Positions 1 to 9,262 of a stretch of DNA of 64,000 bases are shown piece after piece. The stretch is from Parietichytrium sp. I65-24A (Eukaryota > Sar > Bigyra > Thraustochytrida > Thraustochytriidae), in NCBI GenBank assembly GCA_012862575.1, contig BLSF01000046.1:124001-188000 (forward strand), given 5' to 3'. Below the pieces are notes generated by a model that was not told the origin of the DNA, searched no databases, and saw only the letters and a list, made by a program, of their open reading frames with translations. The translations under genes and the position numbers were made by a program. Numbering within the stretch: the stretch's first letter is position 1; every line of letters starts with the position of its first letter.

Positions 1-2903
1 AAATTGTCGTCCTCGATCTCGTCCAGCAGGGCGTCAATGTCAAAATCGTCGCCAGACGGACCGGATGGACCTTCGGGCCCGCCCTTCTTTAGCTCAGCGT
101 TGCGCTCTCTGTCGTCCTGCTTCTCCCCAGCAAACTCGTTCTGACAGAATTGCTGCCAGTTGCTAGGATATGTGACGTCCCTATAAAAATCGTCCATAGA
201 AGGGGGTTTGCCTTCCCCGAAAAGGGCATTTGAAACAGCGGCCGCGTGCGCCGGGTTCTCCAGGTGCCAGATCAGTGAAAACAGAAACGCGGTGTCCATC
301 AGCGAGAGAAAGTCCGGGTTCTCGATCACTCCGGTGAGGCTCACGTTAGAATGTGAGTACGTTCTGATCTTGGTCTCGCATAGCGGCTCCAAAACGCCAG
401 TGATTGGCGCAGCCTTGTCGCGCGTGATCATGCGCAGGTTGGAGATAAGCGGCCGATCCGGCACGTCGTCGGCAGTTTTGTCTGCAAAGCACTCTTGGAT
501 GAGCCCGTCTAGTGCGTTCGCTTCGACATTGTGACAGCTAGTCGGTTCCTGCAGTTCCAAGCCTTTCAGGCTCAGGACGGCGTAGCCGAACTCGGCCTCC
601 ACGACCGAGATCCAGGCCACCATCTTCTCGAACCGCAATAAGAGCATCGTCTCTCCAGAAGACGACACCTGAATACAACTATCGCTCAGCACCTTTGGGA
701 GGATTTTGGCAATATGAGGAAACGCCTGCTTGTAGTAGGTGGCGTCAAGCGAGCCTCCAATACTCTCTTGCAAGTTGGGCCACTGCCGCTTTGGCCGCGG
801 GAACCCGATCGCGAAAACGGTCGTCCCCGCCACGGGTACGATGGGAGCGTCGAGGACGGCCGCAACCAGGGTCAAGACAATGTCTAGGGTCGGCAAGAAT
901 AGGATGCCGGCGCGTTTCACCGCGCCTTTGAGTCGCAGCTTCTTCAGTCGCTGTGACGAGTTCACGTGCAGGTAGCAAAAGTGCATCCTCCAAAACCAGC
1001 CTGTGACGCACTTGATCGCGAACCCGATGATGGCGCATCTGCCGATCGCCGTGGAGACCACCACGTTCCACCACGAGCCGGTGAGCGCGGGTAGCCCTTG
1101 CCCGAGCCCCAAGATGCAGGAGAGCGCCACCTCCGCCGCCGTGCGGTCCATTGAGTTGAAGACGCCCCTCTGCACGCGAAGCAACAGCAAGCAGTAGATG
1201 GCGATGCCTGCGAGCTCGTCGCTCGCCACCACGGCCTGCAGCTCGGCGACCGAGATTAGGGCCAAGCAGAACAAAAGGATGGCTCTGCAGCCCAACTGCG
1301 CACCATGCACGAGCCTGCTCGAGACCCTGCTGCGCATCTGCCTCGTATTCCTCCGCACCTTGCAGAAGAACGGCCGCATCAACTGCCTTGCCAGCGCTCC
1401 GAGCCATGCTACCGCCAGCGCCGCGCACGCCAGTGCCGTTGCCACCACGTCCGCGCCGTCCGCTCCGCCAACTGCTCCGGCGGCCAGACACATGAGCGCG
1501 ATCGCAACCGCCCACGCCACTTGCGTCCCCGCGCGGCGCTCGGCCTTCCACAAGCCGCGCCCCGCTCCGCCCTCGCCATTGCCATTGCCATTGCCATTGC
1601 CATTGCCATTGCCATTGCCATTGCCATTGCCATTGCCATTGCCATTGCCATTGCCATTGCCATTGCCATTGCCATTGCCATTGCCATTGCCATTGCCATT
1701 GCCATTGCCATTGCCATTGCCATTGCCATTGTGCGCCGGCTGCACGATGATCTGGCGCGCTTTCGGCGTCCCCAATCGCAATCTCATCCTCCTCCTCATC
1801 CTCACCATCGCCCTCAGCACGGCCGCCTGCAGCATCACGTGCGCTCCGCTGCTAAGCGCAAACGCACTCTCCGCGGCGACGGCAACCGCCAGCACGCTCC
1901 ATCTCCAGTCCCATCCATCATCTCCATCTCCATTGTCCATCGCCATCGCCATCGCCATCGCCATCGCCAATGTCGCAGCCCACGCAGCCGCTGCTCCCGC
2001 CACGTGCGCCGCGAGCCTTGCCGTCGTGGCCGCCGCGGAGCCTCCCATCGCGAGCATGTTGGCCTGCTCCAGCGCCCACTCCGCCAGGACCGCCGGCGCC
2101 GGCAGCAGTCCCAATGCCCAGCACGGCAGGAGCGCCAGCTGGATCGGGCCCAGCGCCAGGCCGCCGATGGCGCAGGCCAGCGCGAAGTGCGCGGTCCTCG
2201 CGGCGTACGCGCGGGTGTCCTCGGCCGCGCGCCACTGCGCGGGCTCGGGCGGCGCGCGCACGGCCAGCGCGTACAGGGCCAGCGCCAGCGCGGGCCACGC
2301 GTACCAGCGGCGGGAGAGCTGCGGGGTGCGCGCCGCGGACGCTGCGTACACGGCGCCCAGCGCGGCGGCGCAGAGCAGGCGCTCGCACGCGGACAGAAGG
2401 CTGTCCCTGCGCGGGGTGTCCTCGCCGCGGACGAACCGCGCGCACCCCCGCAGGGAGGAAAGGTCCGCGGCGGTTTCGTCCCCGAACGCACTCGTACTCT
2501 TCGTGTTGTCACGACTGTTACTGTTATCACTGTTCTTCTTGTTCTTCTTGTTCTTGCACAGCCGCCGCAAGAGGCCGCGCATTGCGAGGACCAGCAGCGC
2601 GGACACCCCCGCGCACACCGCCACGTACGCCGCGTACGCTCCGGCGGTGTCCGCGGAGGAGAGGGTGGAGCGGATGGCGTGGGCGGCGGCCACGAGCGCA
2701 GCTGCGGGGAGGGCGAGGGCCGCGCACTGCGCGAGGACCACCCACGCGGGGACCCAGGCGTTGCTGTCCGCGTCCCCACAGGTGCGGGGCAAAGTGTCCG
2801 CGCTGCAGAGGAGGCGCAGACCCGTGCACGTCTCCAAGTATCGCCGCTTGGCGAACGACCACTTGTACGCGCTGAACGCCGGCGCAACGTCCACGTGCGC
2901 CAT
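1..2903 (-). CDS. Pecanex-like multi-pass membrane protein, partial (C-terminus off window)
   Basis: One reading frame stays open from the ATG at 2903 to the left edge of the window, giving at least 967 residues without the C-terminus. The protein starts MAHVDVAPAF and carries many hydrophobic segments. Its pecanex signature lies near residues 680-800: two hydrophobic stretches, then FPRPKRQWP (about 701-709) and LLLRFEKMVAW (about 752), followed by GYAVLSLKGLELQ, which matches the conserved pecanex C-terminal block. Pecanex proteins are ER or endomembrane multi-pass proteins, linked to Notch signalling in animals; their biochemical role is unsettled. A hexanucleotide repeat encodes about 26 Gly-Asn dipeptides (residues about 392-443) in a loop between membrane segments, and a shorter repeat encodes Met-Ala around residue 315. 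An acidic run (DDFDIDALLDEIEDD) ends the visible part. The plus-strand ORFs here are shadows created by the repeat and the GC-rich codons. Confidence 0.82.
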   Translation of the reverse strand, partial: MAHVDVAPAFSAYKWSFAKRRYLETCTGLRLLCSADTLPRTCGDADSNAWVPAWVVLAQCAALALPAAALVAAAHAIRSTLSSADTAGAYAAYVAVCAGVSALLVLAMRGLLRRLCKNKKNKKNSDNSNSRDNTKSTSAFGDETAADLSSLRGCARFVRGEDTPRRDSLLSACERLLCAAALGAVYAASAARTPQLSRRWYAWPALALALYALAVRAPPEPAQWRAAEDTRAYAARTAHFALACAIGGLALGPIQLALLPCWALGLLPAPAVLAEWALEQANMLAMGGSAAATTARLAAHVAGAAAAWAATLAMAMAMAMAMDNGDGDDGWDWRWSVLAVAVAAESAFALSSGAHVMLQAAVLRAMVRMRRRMRLRLGTPKARQIIVQPAHNGNGNGNGNGNGNGNGNGNGNGNGNGNGNGNGNGNGNGNGNGNGNGNGNGNGEGGAGRGLWKAERRAGTQVAWAVAIALMCLAAGAVGGADGADVVATALACAALAVAWLGALARQLMRPFFCKVRRNTRQMRSRVSSRLVHGAQLGCRAILLFCLALISVAELQAVVASDELAGIAIYCLLLLRVQRGVFNSMDRTAAEVALSCILGLGQGLPALTGSWWNVVVSTAIGRCAIIGFAIKCVTGWFWRMHFCYLHVNSSQRLKKLRLKGAVKRAGILFLPTLDIVLTLVAAVLDAPIVPVAGTTVFAIGFPRPKRQWPNLQESIGGSLDATYYKQAFPHIAKILPKVLSDSCIQVSSSGETMLLLRFEKMVAWISVVEAEFGYAVLSLKGLELQEPTSCHNVEANALDGLIQECFADKTADDVPDRPLISNLRMITRDKAAPITGVLEPLCETKIRTYSHSNVSLTGVIENPDFLSLMDTAFLFSLIWHLENPAHAAAVSNALFGEGKPPSMDDFYRDVTYPSNWQQFCQNEFAGEKQDDRERNAELKKGGPEGPSGPSGDDFDIDALLDEIEDDN
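1575..1730. repeat. Hexanucleotide microsatellite (GCCATT)26 inside the pecanex gene
   Basis: This is 156 bp of perfect GCCATT units, 26 in all. In the pecanex frame on the minus strand it reads GGC AAT, a Gly-Asn repeat. The other frames read Met-Ala on the minus strand and Pro-Leu or Ala-Ile on the plus strand, so several frames stay open across it. Copy number is probably polymorphic. Confidence 0.97.
1937..1969. repeat. Short hexanucleotide repeat (CCATCG)n, coding
   Basis: About five units of CCATCG lie in the pecanex reading frame and encode alternating Met-Ala on the minus strand. It is a second hexamer of similar composition to the longer repeat about 200 bp away. Confidence 0.9.
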
Positions 2904-4522
2904 TGATTCCAGCCTCCAGCCTCCAGCCAGAGACGGTGTCCTCGATGCGTACTCCCTGCGTATGCCAACGGTGGGACAGGGGACACTATGCGTACGCTCT
3001 TTTTCTCTTTTTCTCTCTCTCTACGCCTCGTACGTGTGGGTAGTATATTTATATATATGCGTGTGTGTGTGTGTGTGAGGAGACTACAGTAGACACGGAG
3101 AGAGGGTTAGAAGGGTAGATAGACAGATGGGTAGGAGGGGGTTATGGAGTCTTAGCCGGACAGCCTGAGCCGAGATGACCGTTAACGGGCAAATAAAGCT
3201 CGACTTTGAAAGTTGAACTTTTACTTTGAACTTTGAAACTTGGTTTGGCATTGAACTGGGGAAGTAATTGGTGGTGTGCCAAGTTCCATATCAAGTTTTG
3301 TGTTCTTGTAAGTGCAGTGACGTGTGCCCAGTTGGAGTAGTGGGAGAAGCGGTGGGGAGACGGGAAGAGGGGACTGTGGCTTGTGAATTGAGATTTAGGA
3401 TGTGCGATGGGAAAAATGTGCGATGGGAAAAATGTGCGATGGGAAAAATGTGCGATGTGAAATATGCGGTGTGGAGCTGACTGATAGGGATCGTGTTTCT
3501 TTGTGTTTCGTGCGGAGTGACTGTCACAGTGAGAACAGTCGTTCGGAAGGATGGGCTCGGTTAACGCTCATTGTTGTTCATTGAAGAGAGTCGCTGCGCG
3601 TCAAATTTGGTCGTCTAAAAAAAAAAAAAAGTTAGGTTAGGTTAGGTAGATGAGCGCCCACGTCGTCGCATGCAAGTCCGATGTGAAGGTTGTTGGGAGA
3701 GATTGGCGGCTCAAACATTACTTTTGGTGACTTGGTCGGCGTTTTCTTGTTGCATTTGCATTTGCATTTGCGGTTGTCGCGAAGATCCAACTCAAGTGTG
3801 GGTGAATGTTTTTCGCTCTTCGAATGGTCATGTGGCGCACATCTCATGGCCAAAAGAGCATGAGAGAAATATCTCCTTTTTCTCAAAAACAACTCACAAA
3901 GCGCGTATGGGAGATGCCAAGTTTGAGTCTCTGTGGTGCCCGATGGCCGGAACTGGGGCGCTCTACCCATAATTCCGCGGAGGATGAGCGAGGTCGTGGG
4001 CACGGGTCGTAACAGACTTTCGCCTGCAAAGTGAAGAAAAAGATGTTCTGCAAATTTTAAAAGTAATGTAATGTAAAGTAAAATAGGCTCTTTTCCTGGG
4101 AGTTGACGCTTGTTGCTGCGTGTCGAGATAGATCGATTCTTCGACAGGGGAGTAAACTACGAACATTGAAGCACTGCAAAAAACGCAAGCTCCTGAGCTC
4201 AAAGCCGCTCGCACGAGTAAATCACTTCACTCAAGGTATAGTATGGAACGACAACCCTGGGAGTGACCTCAAAACTGCGCGACTTTCTCCATCGCAAACG
4301 CCAGCGATCCTTGGCACTGCTTAGAAGAAAGCCACTAACTAGAGGCATTGAACCAATGTGATCTACGGAACACCAGCTCAATGAGAAAGGAATATATAAT
4401 ATAGTGTTGTTCCAAAATCGTGCGCGGGCCGCACAACCCTTACGAGTTCAACTCAGCATCCGTGCCGCACTCAAGCCCCAAAACGGTCAAGCAACCCGTG
4501 ACTAGCCACAGAGCGAGATCAC
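2904..4522. other. Spacer between pecanex and aldo-keto reductase genes
   Basis: No convincing gene was seen. It holds the TATA-like box and (TG)n run near 3050, three tandem copies of a 16-bp unit GTGCGATGGGAAAAAT at about 3413-3460, a run of 14 A at about 3618 followed by TTAGG three times, and TTTGCA triplication at about 3750. Short ORFs here have no domain signature. Confidence 0.6.
3045..3058 (-). promoter_or_regulatory. TATA-like box upstream of the pecanex gene
   Basis: On the minus strand the sequence reads TATATAAATA, about 145 bp before the pecanex ATG at 2903. A (TG)n run abuts it at about 3060-3077. Position and sequence suit a core promoter, but no transcription start evidence exists. 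Confidence 0.4.
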
Positions 4523-5545
4523 TTAGTCGATCGTGATGTTCTGCTTCACGCCGACGTCCTCGCCATCTTGCACGCGTTTCTCCAGCGGAGTGTCGCGCAC
4601 AACGCACTGCTGGTATAGCTTGGCGTTCGCTTCCAGGGTTTCCAAAGTAGTGAGCTTCTTCATCTGGGCAATGTCTTCGTCTGATATTGTGAAACCATCC
4701 AACTTTGCATTCTCCGCCACTCGCTCAGGCTTAGATGACTTTGCCAGGAATACGATCCCATTCTGCAAGAGAAACTTGCCCATGAGCTGTGGAACGGTGC
4801 AGCCGTACTTGGCAGCAAGCTCCTTGAGGAAGGGGTTCTCCAGGCTTTTGCCGTTGTGCATGCCGCGATACGCCTCCACGACAATGCCTTTGCTCTTCAT
4901 GTAGAAAAGCGTCTTTTCCCTGAACAGAAACGGATTCACCTCCAGCTGGTTCACCGCGGGGACCGTGCCACAGGCTGCCACGAGCTCCTCCACATCTTCT
5001 ACGGTATAGTTGCTCACGCCCACGGATCGCACCTTGCCCTCTTTCTGTAGCTGCAGCATCGTCTGGAACGCCTGTACGTGCTTGCCCGGCACCGGCCAGT
5101 GCACCAGAAGCAGGTCCAAGTAATCTGTGCCGAGGTCCGCCAGCGTCTTCTCCAGCGACCTCCGCACCGCCGCTTCGCCGTCAAAGATATCCTTGGTCCA
5201 CACCTTGGACACCAGAAACAGCTTCTCGCGGCTCACCTTCCCAGCGCACTGACCGATGGCCTGGCCCACCTTATCTTCATTCTGATAATACGCGGCGCAG
5301 TCCAGGCATCTTATTCCATTATCCAGAGCCGCGCCCAAGATGGCGCCCACATCGTCGTCCGTTTCGCTGGCCACGCCGTTCTGCCCGCTGGCGCTTCCTG
5401 GGATGAACCCCAGCTTGTACGTGCCGAGCCCCACCACCGGGTGTTTGTGCCCGTCATTCATGTGAAACTCGAGCTCCTGCCATGGCCGAAGACCGCTCTC
5501 CACGGCTTTATTATCAGCCCCGCCGTCGGCGACTTGCGACACCAT
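4523..5545 (-). CDS. Aldo-keto reductase
   Basis: A 340-residue protein beginning MVSQVADGG at the ATG at 5545. Aldo-keto reductases are soluble NAD(P)H-dependent enzymes that reduce aldehydes and ketones in a TIM barrel. The family landmarks are in order: VVGLGTYKLG near residues 37-46, catalytic Asp82 and Tyr87 in CLDCAAYYQ, Lys114 in LVSKVW, His149 in LLLVHWP, then SVGVSNYTVEDVEE and AVNQLEVNPF. The C-terminal cofactor region includes LAKSSKPERVAENAKLDGF, the usual site binding the NADP 2'-phosphate. Length suits the family (about 300-340). The insertion GFIPGSASGQNGVASETDDD between the first strand and the first helix is somewhat long. The exact substrate cannot be told. Confidence 0.93.
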   Translation of the reverse strand: MVSQVADGGADNKAVESGLRPWQELEFHMNDGHKHPVVGLGTYKLGFIPGSASGQNGVASETDDDVGAILGAALDNGIRCLDCAAYYQNEDKVGQAIGQCAGKVSREKLFLVSKVWTKDIFDGEAAVRRSLEKTLADLGTDYLDLLLVHWPVPGKHVQAFQTMLQLQKEGKVRSVGVSNYTVEDVEELVAACGTVPAVNQLEVNPFLFREKTLFYMKSKGIVVEAYRGMHNGKSLENPFLKELAAKYGCTVPQLMGKFLLQNGIVFLAKSSKPERVAENAKLDGFTISDEDIAQMKKLTTLETLEANAKLYQQCVVRDTPLEKRVQDGEDVGVKQNITID

Positions 5546-5643
5546 CACCGCGAACGACCGAGAGACACGCTCAAACTAGACCAGCGAAGGAACACAGACA
5601 GGCAGACGGACAGTCAGACAGACAGACGGACGGACGGACGGAG

Positions 5644-5674
<31 letters not shown>

Positions 5675-6480
5675 GAGAGTGCGAGCCTCTGCGTGTATCT
5701 TGTATCTTGAATTTCGTATCTTGTATCTTGTATCCTCCAGCTTTCAGTGCACTTTCACTGTTACTTTCCCACAGACTGACGTAGCGGTCGGTCGGGGACG
5801 ACGTCGGCGCGATTGGATGTGATTGGATTCATTCTTTCTGTCTGTCTGTTCTGTCTGTTCTATTCTGTTCTTTCGCGGGGGCGAGTCCGATCGCTCATTG
5901 CTCATTACACATTGCACATTGCTCATTGTTCATTGCTTATGACGTTGTTTCGTGTCGATTTCCGTCGATTTGTGTCGCCATGTTCTTGTACAAGGCTTGG
6001 TGGCTTTGTCGGTCTCGCAGAAGTTTTGCCATTGCCGATGGAACCGACGGCCCCTTGCAAGAAATGTGACAAGGGCTCTTGGTTCGAGTGATGAGCTGGA
6101 GACTAAGTTGTGGGCTTTAAAAAAAAGAAAACAGAAAGTCTGTGGCATGCGCTCAACGGCGAGGCTGTCGGTGGTTGACAGGCTAAAATGCTCGCGTTGC
6201 GGACCGGTTCCTTCGGAATACACAGCAGGGAAAGATAGAGAGAAGTGCGCATGAACGTCAAGAAGTTTATGCCATGATTCTGTGAAAACAAACATTGCAA
6301 TTACAGCCTTGTATAATCTTATTTTTAATTTCAAAACACACACATACAGAAAAACAGGTCGAACCTATACCTAGAGCCAGAGAATGGTTCCGATTCCCGA
6401 ATGCGGAAGTCGTCCACAACAAGAGCCAACGCCATTGCTGGAGCGAGAGCGGGCCAAGAATTGAGTCAGAAAAAAGTCCA
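5546..6480. other. Spacer between aldo-keto reductase and RNF32-like gene
   Basis: Apart from the CAGA/GA repeat there are only short runs such as TTGCACATTGCTCATT variants near 5895-5935. ORFs of 100-137 codons here show no domain and overlap on both strands. No gene is called. Confidence 0.6.
5598..5682. repeat. CAGA/CGGA-rich and (GA)n microsatellites upstream of the aldo-keto reductase
   Basis: Degenerate CAGACAGACGGACGG units run into an uninterrupted (GA)n tract. They lie about 50-135 bp before the reductase ATG, probably in its 5' UTR or promoter. Confidence 0.85.
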
Positions 6481-7881
6481 TCACTTCTTCTCCGCAATGT
6501 TTCTTTTGGCAAGGTAGTGGTCTCTACACATGGGGCATTGCGCGGCTTTTTCCATATTGAATCGCTCAAATGCCTCTATGCACTGGGCGTGAAAGACATG
6601 GGAGCAGCTCAAAACTGTGACCTGCCGCTTGTTGGAGGCCCCCTGCTCCACAAAAGTTGCCTCATGCAAACCAATGCTATTCATACAGATGGGACATTCA
6701 CATTCCGTGCCTTCCCTGGCCACCACCTTTTCCAATATGGATGCCCAGTCCAGATCGGTGGACACAGTGTCCGAGTCGGACTCTACCCCAAAAACACGTC
6801 GAGATGCACTGATTGAAGCGTCAAGATCGCGAAATAGTCTGTCGAGCGAGTCGTCTTGGGCCTGCATTGTTCGTAACAGGCGGTCCGAAACGCTCGTCAG
6901 CTTCTTCGCGAAGAACTTGTGCCGCAATAGCTCGTTGCCTTTTCCAGCCCCATAATGTTCGCTCAAAACTCTACTAAAGCTGTTTCGAGCCGCCACTTTC
7001 CTCGCCAGAGACTGCATTCGAGTCGCGCAAATGTGCTTAAAAGCCTTCGCCCCCAAATCTACAACACGCTTCTCGTAGTCGGCCTTTCGACATAGAGGGC
7101 AGCAGCGCTCCTTGTTACGCACAAACTTCTCAAAGCTTTCAATGCAAGTGCGGTGGAACACGTGTGAGCAACTCAGCATAAGCTGCTCGTCCATGCCAAA
7201 AAGTTGCCTGCAGATGGAGCACGGCTCGTACGAGTCCCTCCTCTCCTCTGACTGAGCCACGAGATCATCCCAATCAATCTTGGACAGCTTTGGAGCGGGT
7301 CCAGGCAATATCCCCAACCTTTGCGCGAGCGTGCGACTGTCCTTATTCTCTCGCTCTATTGCCAGTAGCTGGGCCTTTCTCGAGCTCGAGCACACAGAGC
7401 AATGCGACGGCCCTGCCGCATTGAAAAACGTGCATTTTTCACATGTCCAAGCGTCGTCGTACGCTCCTTCAAGCCAGTCACTCTTTCCATGCTGGCTCTG
7501 ATTTACTGACCCAGACCCTGACCCTGATCCAGACACTGGCTTTGAGGCTTCCTGCCCGGCACGCCTCGTGCCGAGCCTCTTCCTGCCACTGCTTCTGGCA
7601 ACCCTCTTCGTGCCAAAGCCGATGGCATCGCGGTCCTCTTCCCTGTTGCCGCCGCCATTTTCACACCGTCCCGCCGTTGAGGTCCTCTTCCATGAGGGGT
7701 CGGCAAAGCTCGTTCTCATCTTGACCGTCGCACGGAGCTGCACGTCGAGCTTGAGCGTTCGCGCAAAGTGGTCTTGCAGCGCCGCTGCGTTGACCGTTGT
7801 TGACGACGACGACCGTTGTCCATTCCCGCGCGAGCCAGTCCCTTGCTGCCGCCCAAAACTGCCCCGGCGGTTGTGAGCCAT
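6481..7881 (-). CDS. RNF32-like protein: RanBP2 zinc finger, two RING fingers and an IQ motif
   Basis: A 466-residue protein from the ATG at 7881. The N-terminal ~140 residues are basic and disordered with a Ser-Gly repeat. A RanBP2-type zinc finger follows (WTCEKCTFFN...HCSVC, about 147-164). The first RING (about 221-264) has CSIC, CSHVFHRTC and CPLC. An IQ-like helix (ATRMQSLARKVAARN, about 286-300) is next, and the second RING (about 396-452) has CPIC, CSHVFHAQC and CPMC. Two RINGs flanking an IQ motif is the arrangement of animal RNF32, a probable E3 ubiquitin ligase expressed in testis. The RanBP2 finger is extra as far as I recall the family, and may bind ubiquitin. All eight zinc ligands appear present in both RINGs, so ligase activity is likely but inferred. 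Confidence 0.82.
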   Translation of the reverse strand: MAHNRRGSFGRQQGTGSRGNGQRSSSSTTVNAAALQDHFARTLKLDVQLRATVKMRTSFADPSWKRTSTAGRCENGGGNREEDRDAIGFGTKRVARSSGRKRLGTRRAGQEASKPVSGSGSGSGSVNQSQHGKSDWLEGAYDDAWTCEKCTFFNAAGPSHCSVCSSSRKAQLLAIERENKDSRTLAQRLGILPGPAPKLSKIDWDDLVAQSEERRDSYEPCSICRQLFGMDEQLMLSCSHVFHRTCIESFEKFVRNKERCCPLCRKADYEKRVVDLGAKAFKHICATRMQSLARKVAARNSFSRVLSEHYGAGKGNELLRHKFFAKKLTSVSDRLLRTMQAQDDSLDRLFRDLDASISASRRVFGVESDSDTVSTDLDWASILEKVVAREGTECECPICMNSIGLHEATFVEQGASNKRQVTVLSCSHVFHAQCIEAFERFNMEKAAQCPMCRDHYLAKRNIAEKK

Positions 7882-8651
7882 CGTTCGCGTCAAAGATTCA
7901 ACGAGTCAACGAGTCAAAGCATCAACGATTCGAGTGCAGTTGATCTCATTCGCGCTCTTCTCTCGCGCCGCCTGCGTCAACTTTGCCACCTTTTGATCAA
8001 TCCTTCGTCGCAGTGTTTCCCAAAGTCATTTCCCAATGGTAGTGTACTACCAATTGATCGGTAGACGGGGAGAGAGAGGCGTTACGACGACGATACCCGG
8101 GGCCGGACGTGTACCATCATGTTCATGATCATGATCATGATCATGACCACGACGACGACGACGATGGAGATGATGAGCGCTATGAGCATGACGGGTTTCA
8201 AGTGGTTCAACAGGACCTCGAGAGAGGAGCGGTTAGAAAGGGCACAGTGTGAGTGTTCTTGTGGAGGACGCGAATTAAGGGCTCATGGAGATGAAATTTG
8301 ACGATGATGGCTTTTCAAATCACGTGGCCGCAATGAGCACGAGCGAAGTTTGACATGATGCGATCGATGCTGTGTTAGTTATGCAAATGACGTTCTCGCG
8401 AAAGGCCAGAACAGGAAGAATAGAGATAGCTAGTAGACGGAAAGAAATATGAGCCGTGAGAACTTCAGCCGCCTCACCAAAAATTTACTTTCGAGCGTTG
8501 ACATTGATAGGAAATGGAACTGTGCTTCCTCAACCCGTCCAAAGACATTTTACTTCCGATAAAGAATGCAAACTCGGATATAGGTCGAGCCTTCGTACGA
8601 GTTGAGCAATAATAAAATGGAAAGATTTACTGGGCACCACTTGGATGAGCC
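7882..8651. other. Spacer between RNF32-like and ferredoxin genes
   Basis: No gene seen. Contains an ATGATC/ATGACC/ACGACG repeat patch at about 8119-8165 that makes an artificial Met-Ile/Thr ORF. The rest is unique and AT-richer toward 8600. Confidence 0.6.
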
Positions 8652-9262
8652 TTAATGAGGCTGTGGCACATGCCCGTCTACATAAAAGTTGCGGGTAGCC
8701 TTGGGCAAAGTGACTTTTGTGCCCTCCATGTACTCTTCTATTGTGATTTGACACCCAAGGCGAGAAGTTTCTGTGAGCCCGAATGCCATGTCCAACATGT
8801 CCTCCTCGTCTTCCACTGGTTCAGGGAGCCGGTCGAAGATTTCCCCTTCCAAGATCACGTGACAAGTAGAGCAAGCCAAAGACGCCTCGCACGCTCCTTC
8901 TAGTTCGATACCGTTCTTTTGTGCCAATCTGAGCAGGTTTTGGCCGACTTTGGCTTCTACCTCTTGCTCGGCCCCGTCCTTCTTCACAAAAACAATCTTC
9001 ACACTGCGCAGAAGACCCCAATATCAGCTCTTTCAACCACGCTACATTGCCAAATTGAAATGCCTTTTCGCAAACATCGTCAGTGTCAAAGACTCACTCA
9101 CCTCTTTGCGTTCGGATCCACGTGATCGTCGCCATGAAATCTGGTTTGCTGCAGGGCCACACCCCCCGATCGGACAAAGACTCCGCTATTTCTGCTGCTC
9201 CACGAGGACACCACCTGCCGGTTGCGAAAGACGCTCGCGCACCTGGAAGCCAAGAGCCTCAT
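8652..9262 (-). CDS. Mitochondrial [2Fe-2S] ferredoxin, adrenodoxin type (two exons)
   Basis: Exon 2 (9003-8652) encodes the conserved domain. Exon 1 (9262-9102) supplies the start and is joined across a 98-bp intron with GTGAGT donor and GCGCAG acceptor (9101-9004). The spliced protein has 170 residues. Residues 1-50 are rich in Arg and Ser and nearly free of acid (MRLLASRCASVFRNRQ), a typical mitochondrial presequence. The domain then starts VKIVFVKKDG and keeps the four cluster ligands Cys92, Cys98, Cys101 and Cys138 with CX5CX2C spacing, plus the acidic patch EDEEDMLDMAFGL that binds ferredoxin reductase. Homologues (FDX1/FDX2, yeast Yah1) pass electrons from NADPH via ferredoxin reductase to Fe-S cluster assembly, and in some organisms to P450s or haem A synthesis. 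Without exon 1 the ORF would begin at a GTG, so the spliced model is preferred. Confidence 0.9.

Noticed and set aside
1198-3078. Plus-strand ORFs of 626 and 533 codons across the pecanex region
   Set aside because: They exist because the hexamer repeat and GC-rich codons keep frames open. The minus frame holds pecanex motifs and membrane helices continuously; the plus frames are Pro-Leu or Ala-Ile repeats with Arg/Ala-rich noise.
3632-3650. TTAGG three times after a poly(A) run, as an interstitial telomere or retro-insertion mark
   Set aside because: Only three units; no adjacent subtelomeric sequence or target-site duplication seen. Too short to claim.
8119-8301. 60-codon ORF starting with Met-Ile repeats
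   Set aside because: Arises from ATGATC repeats; no other support.
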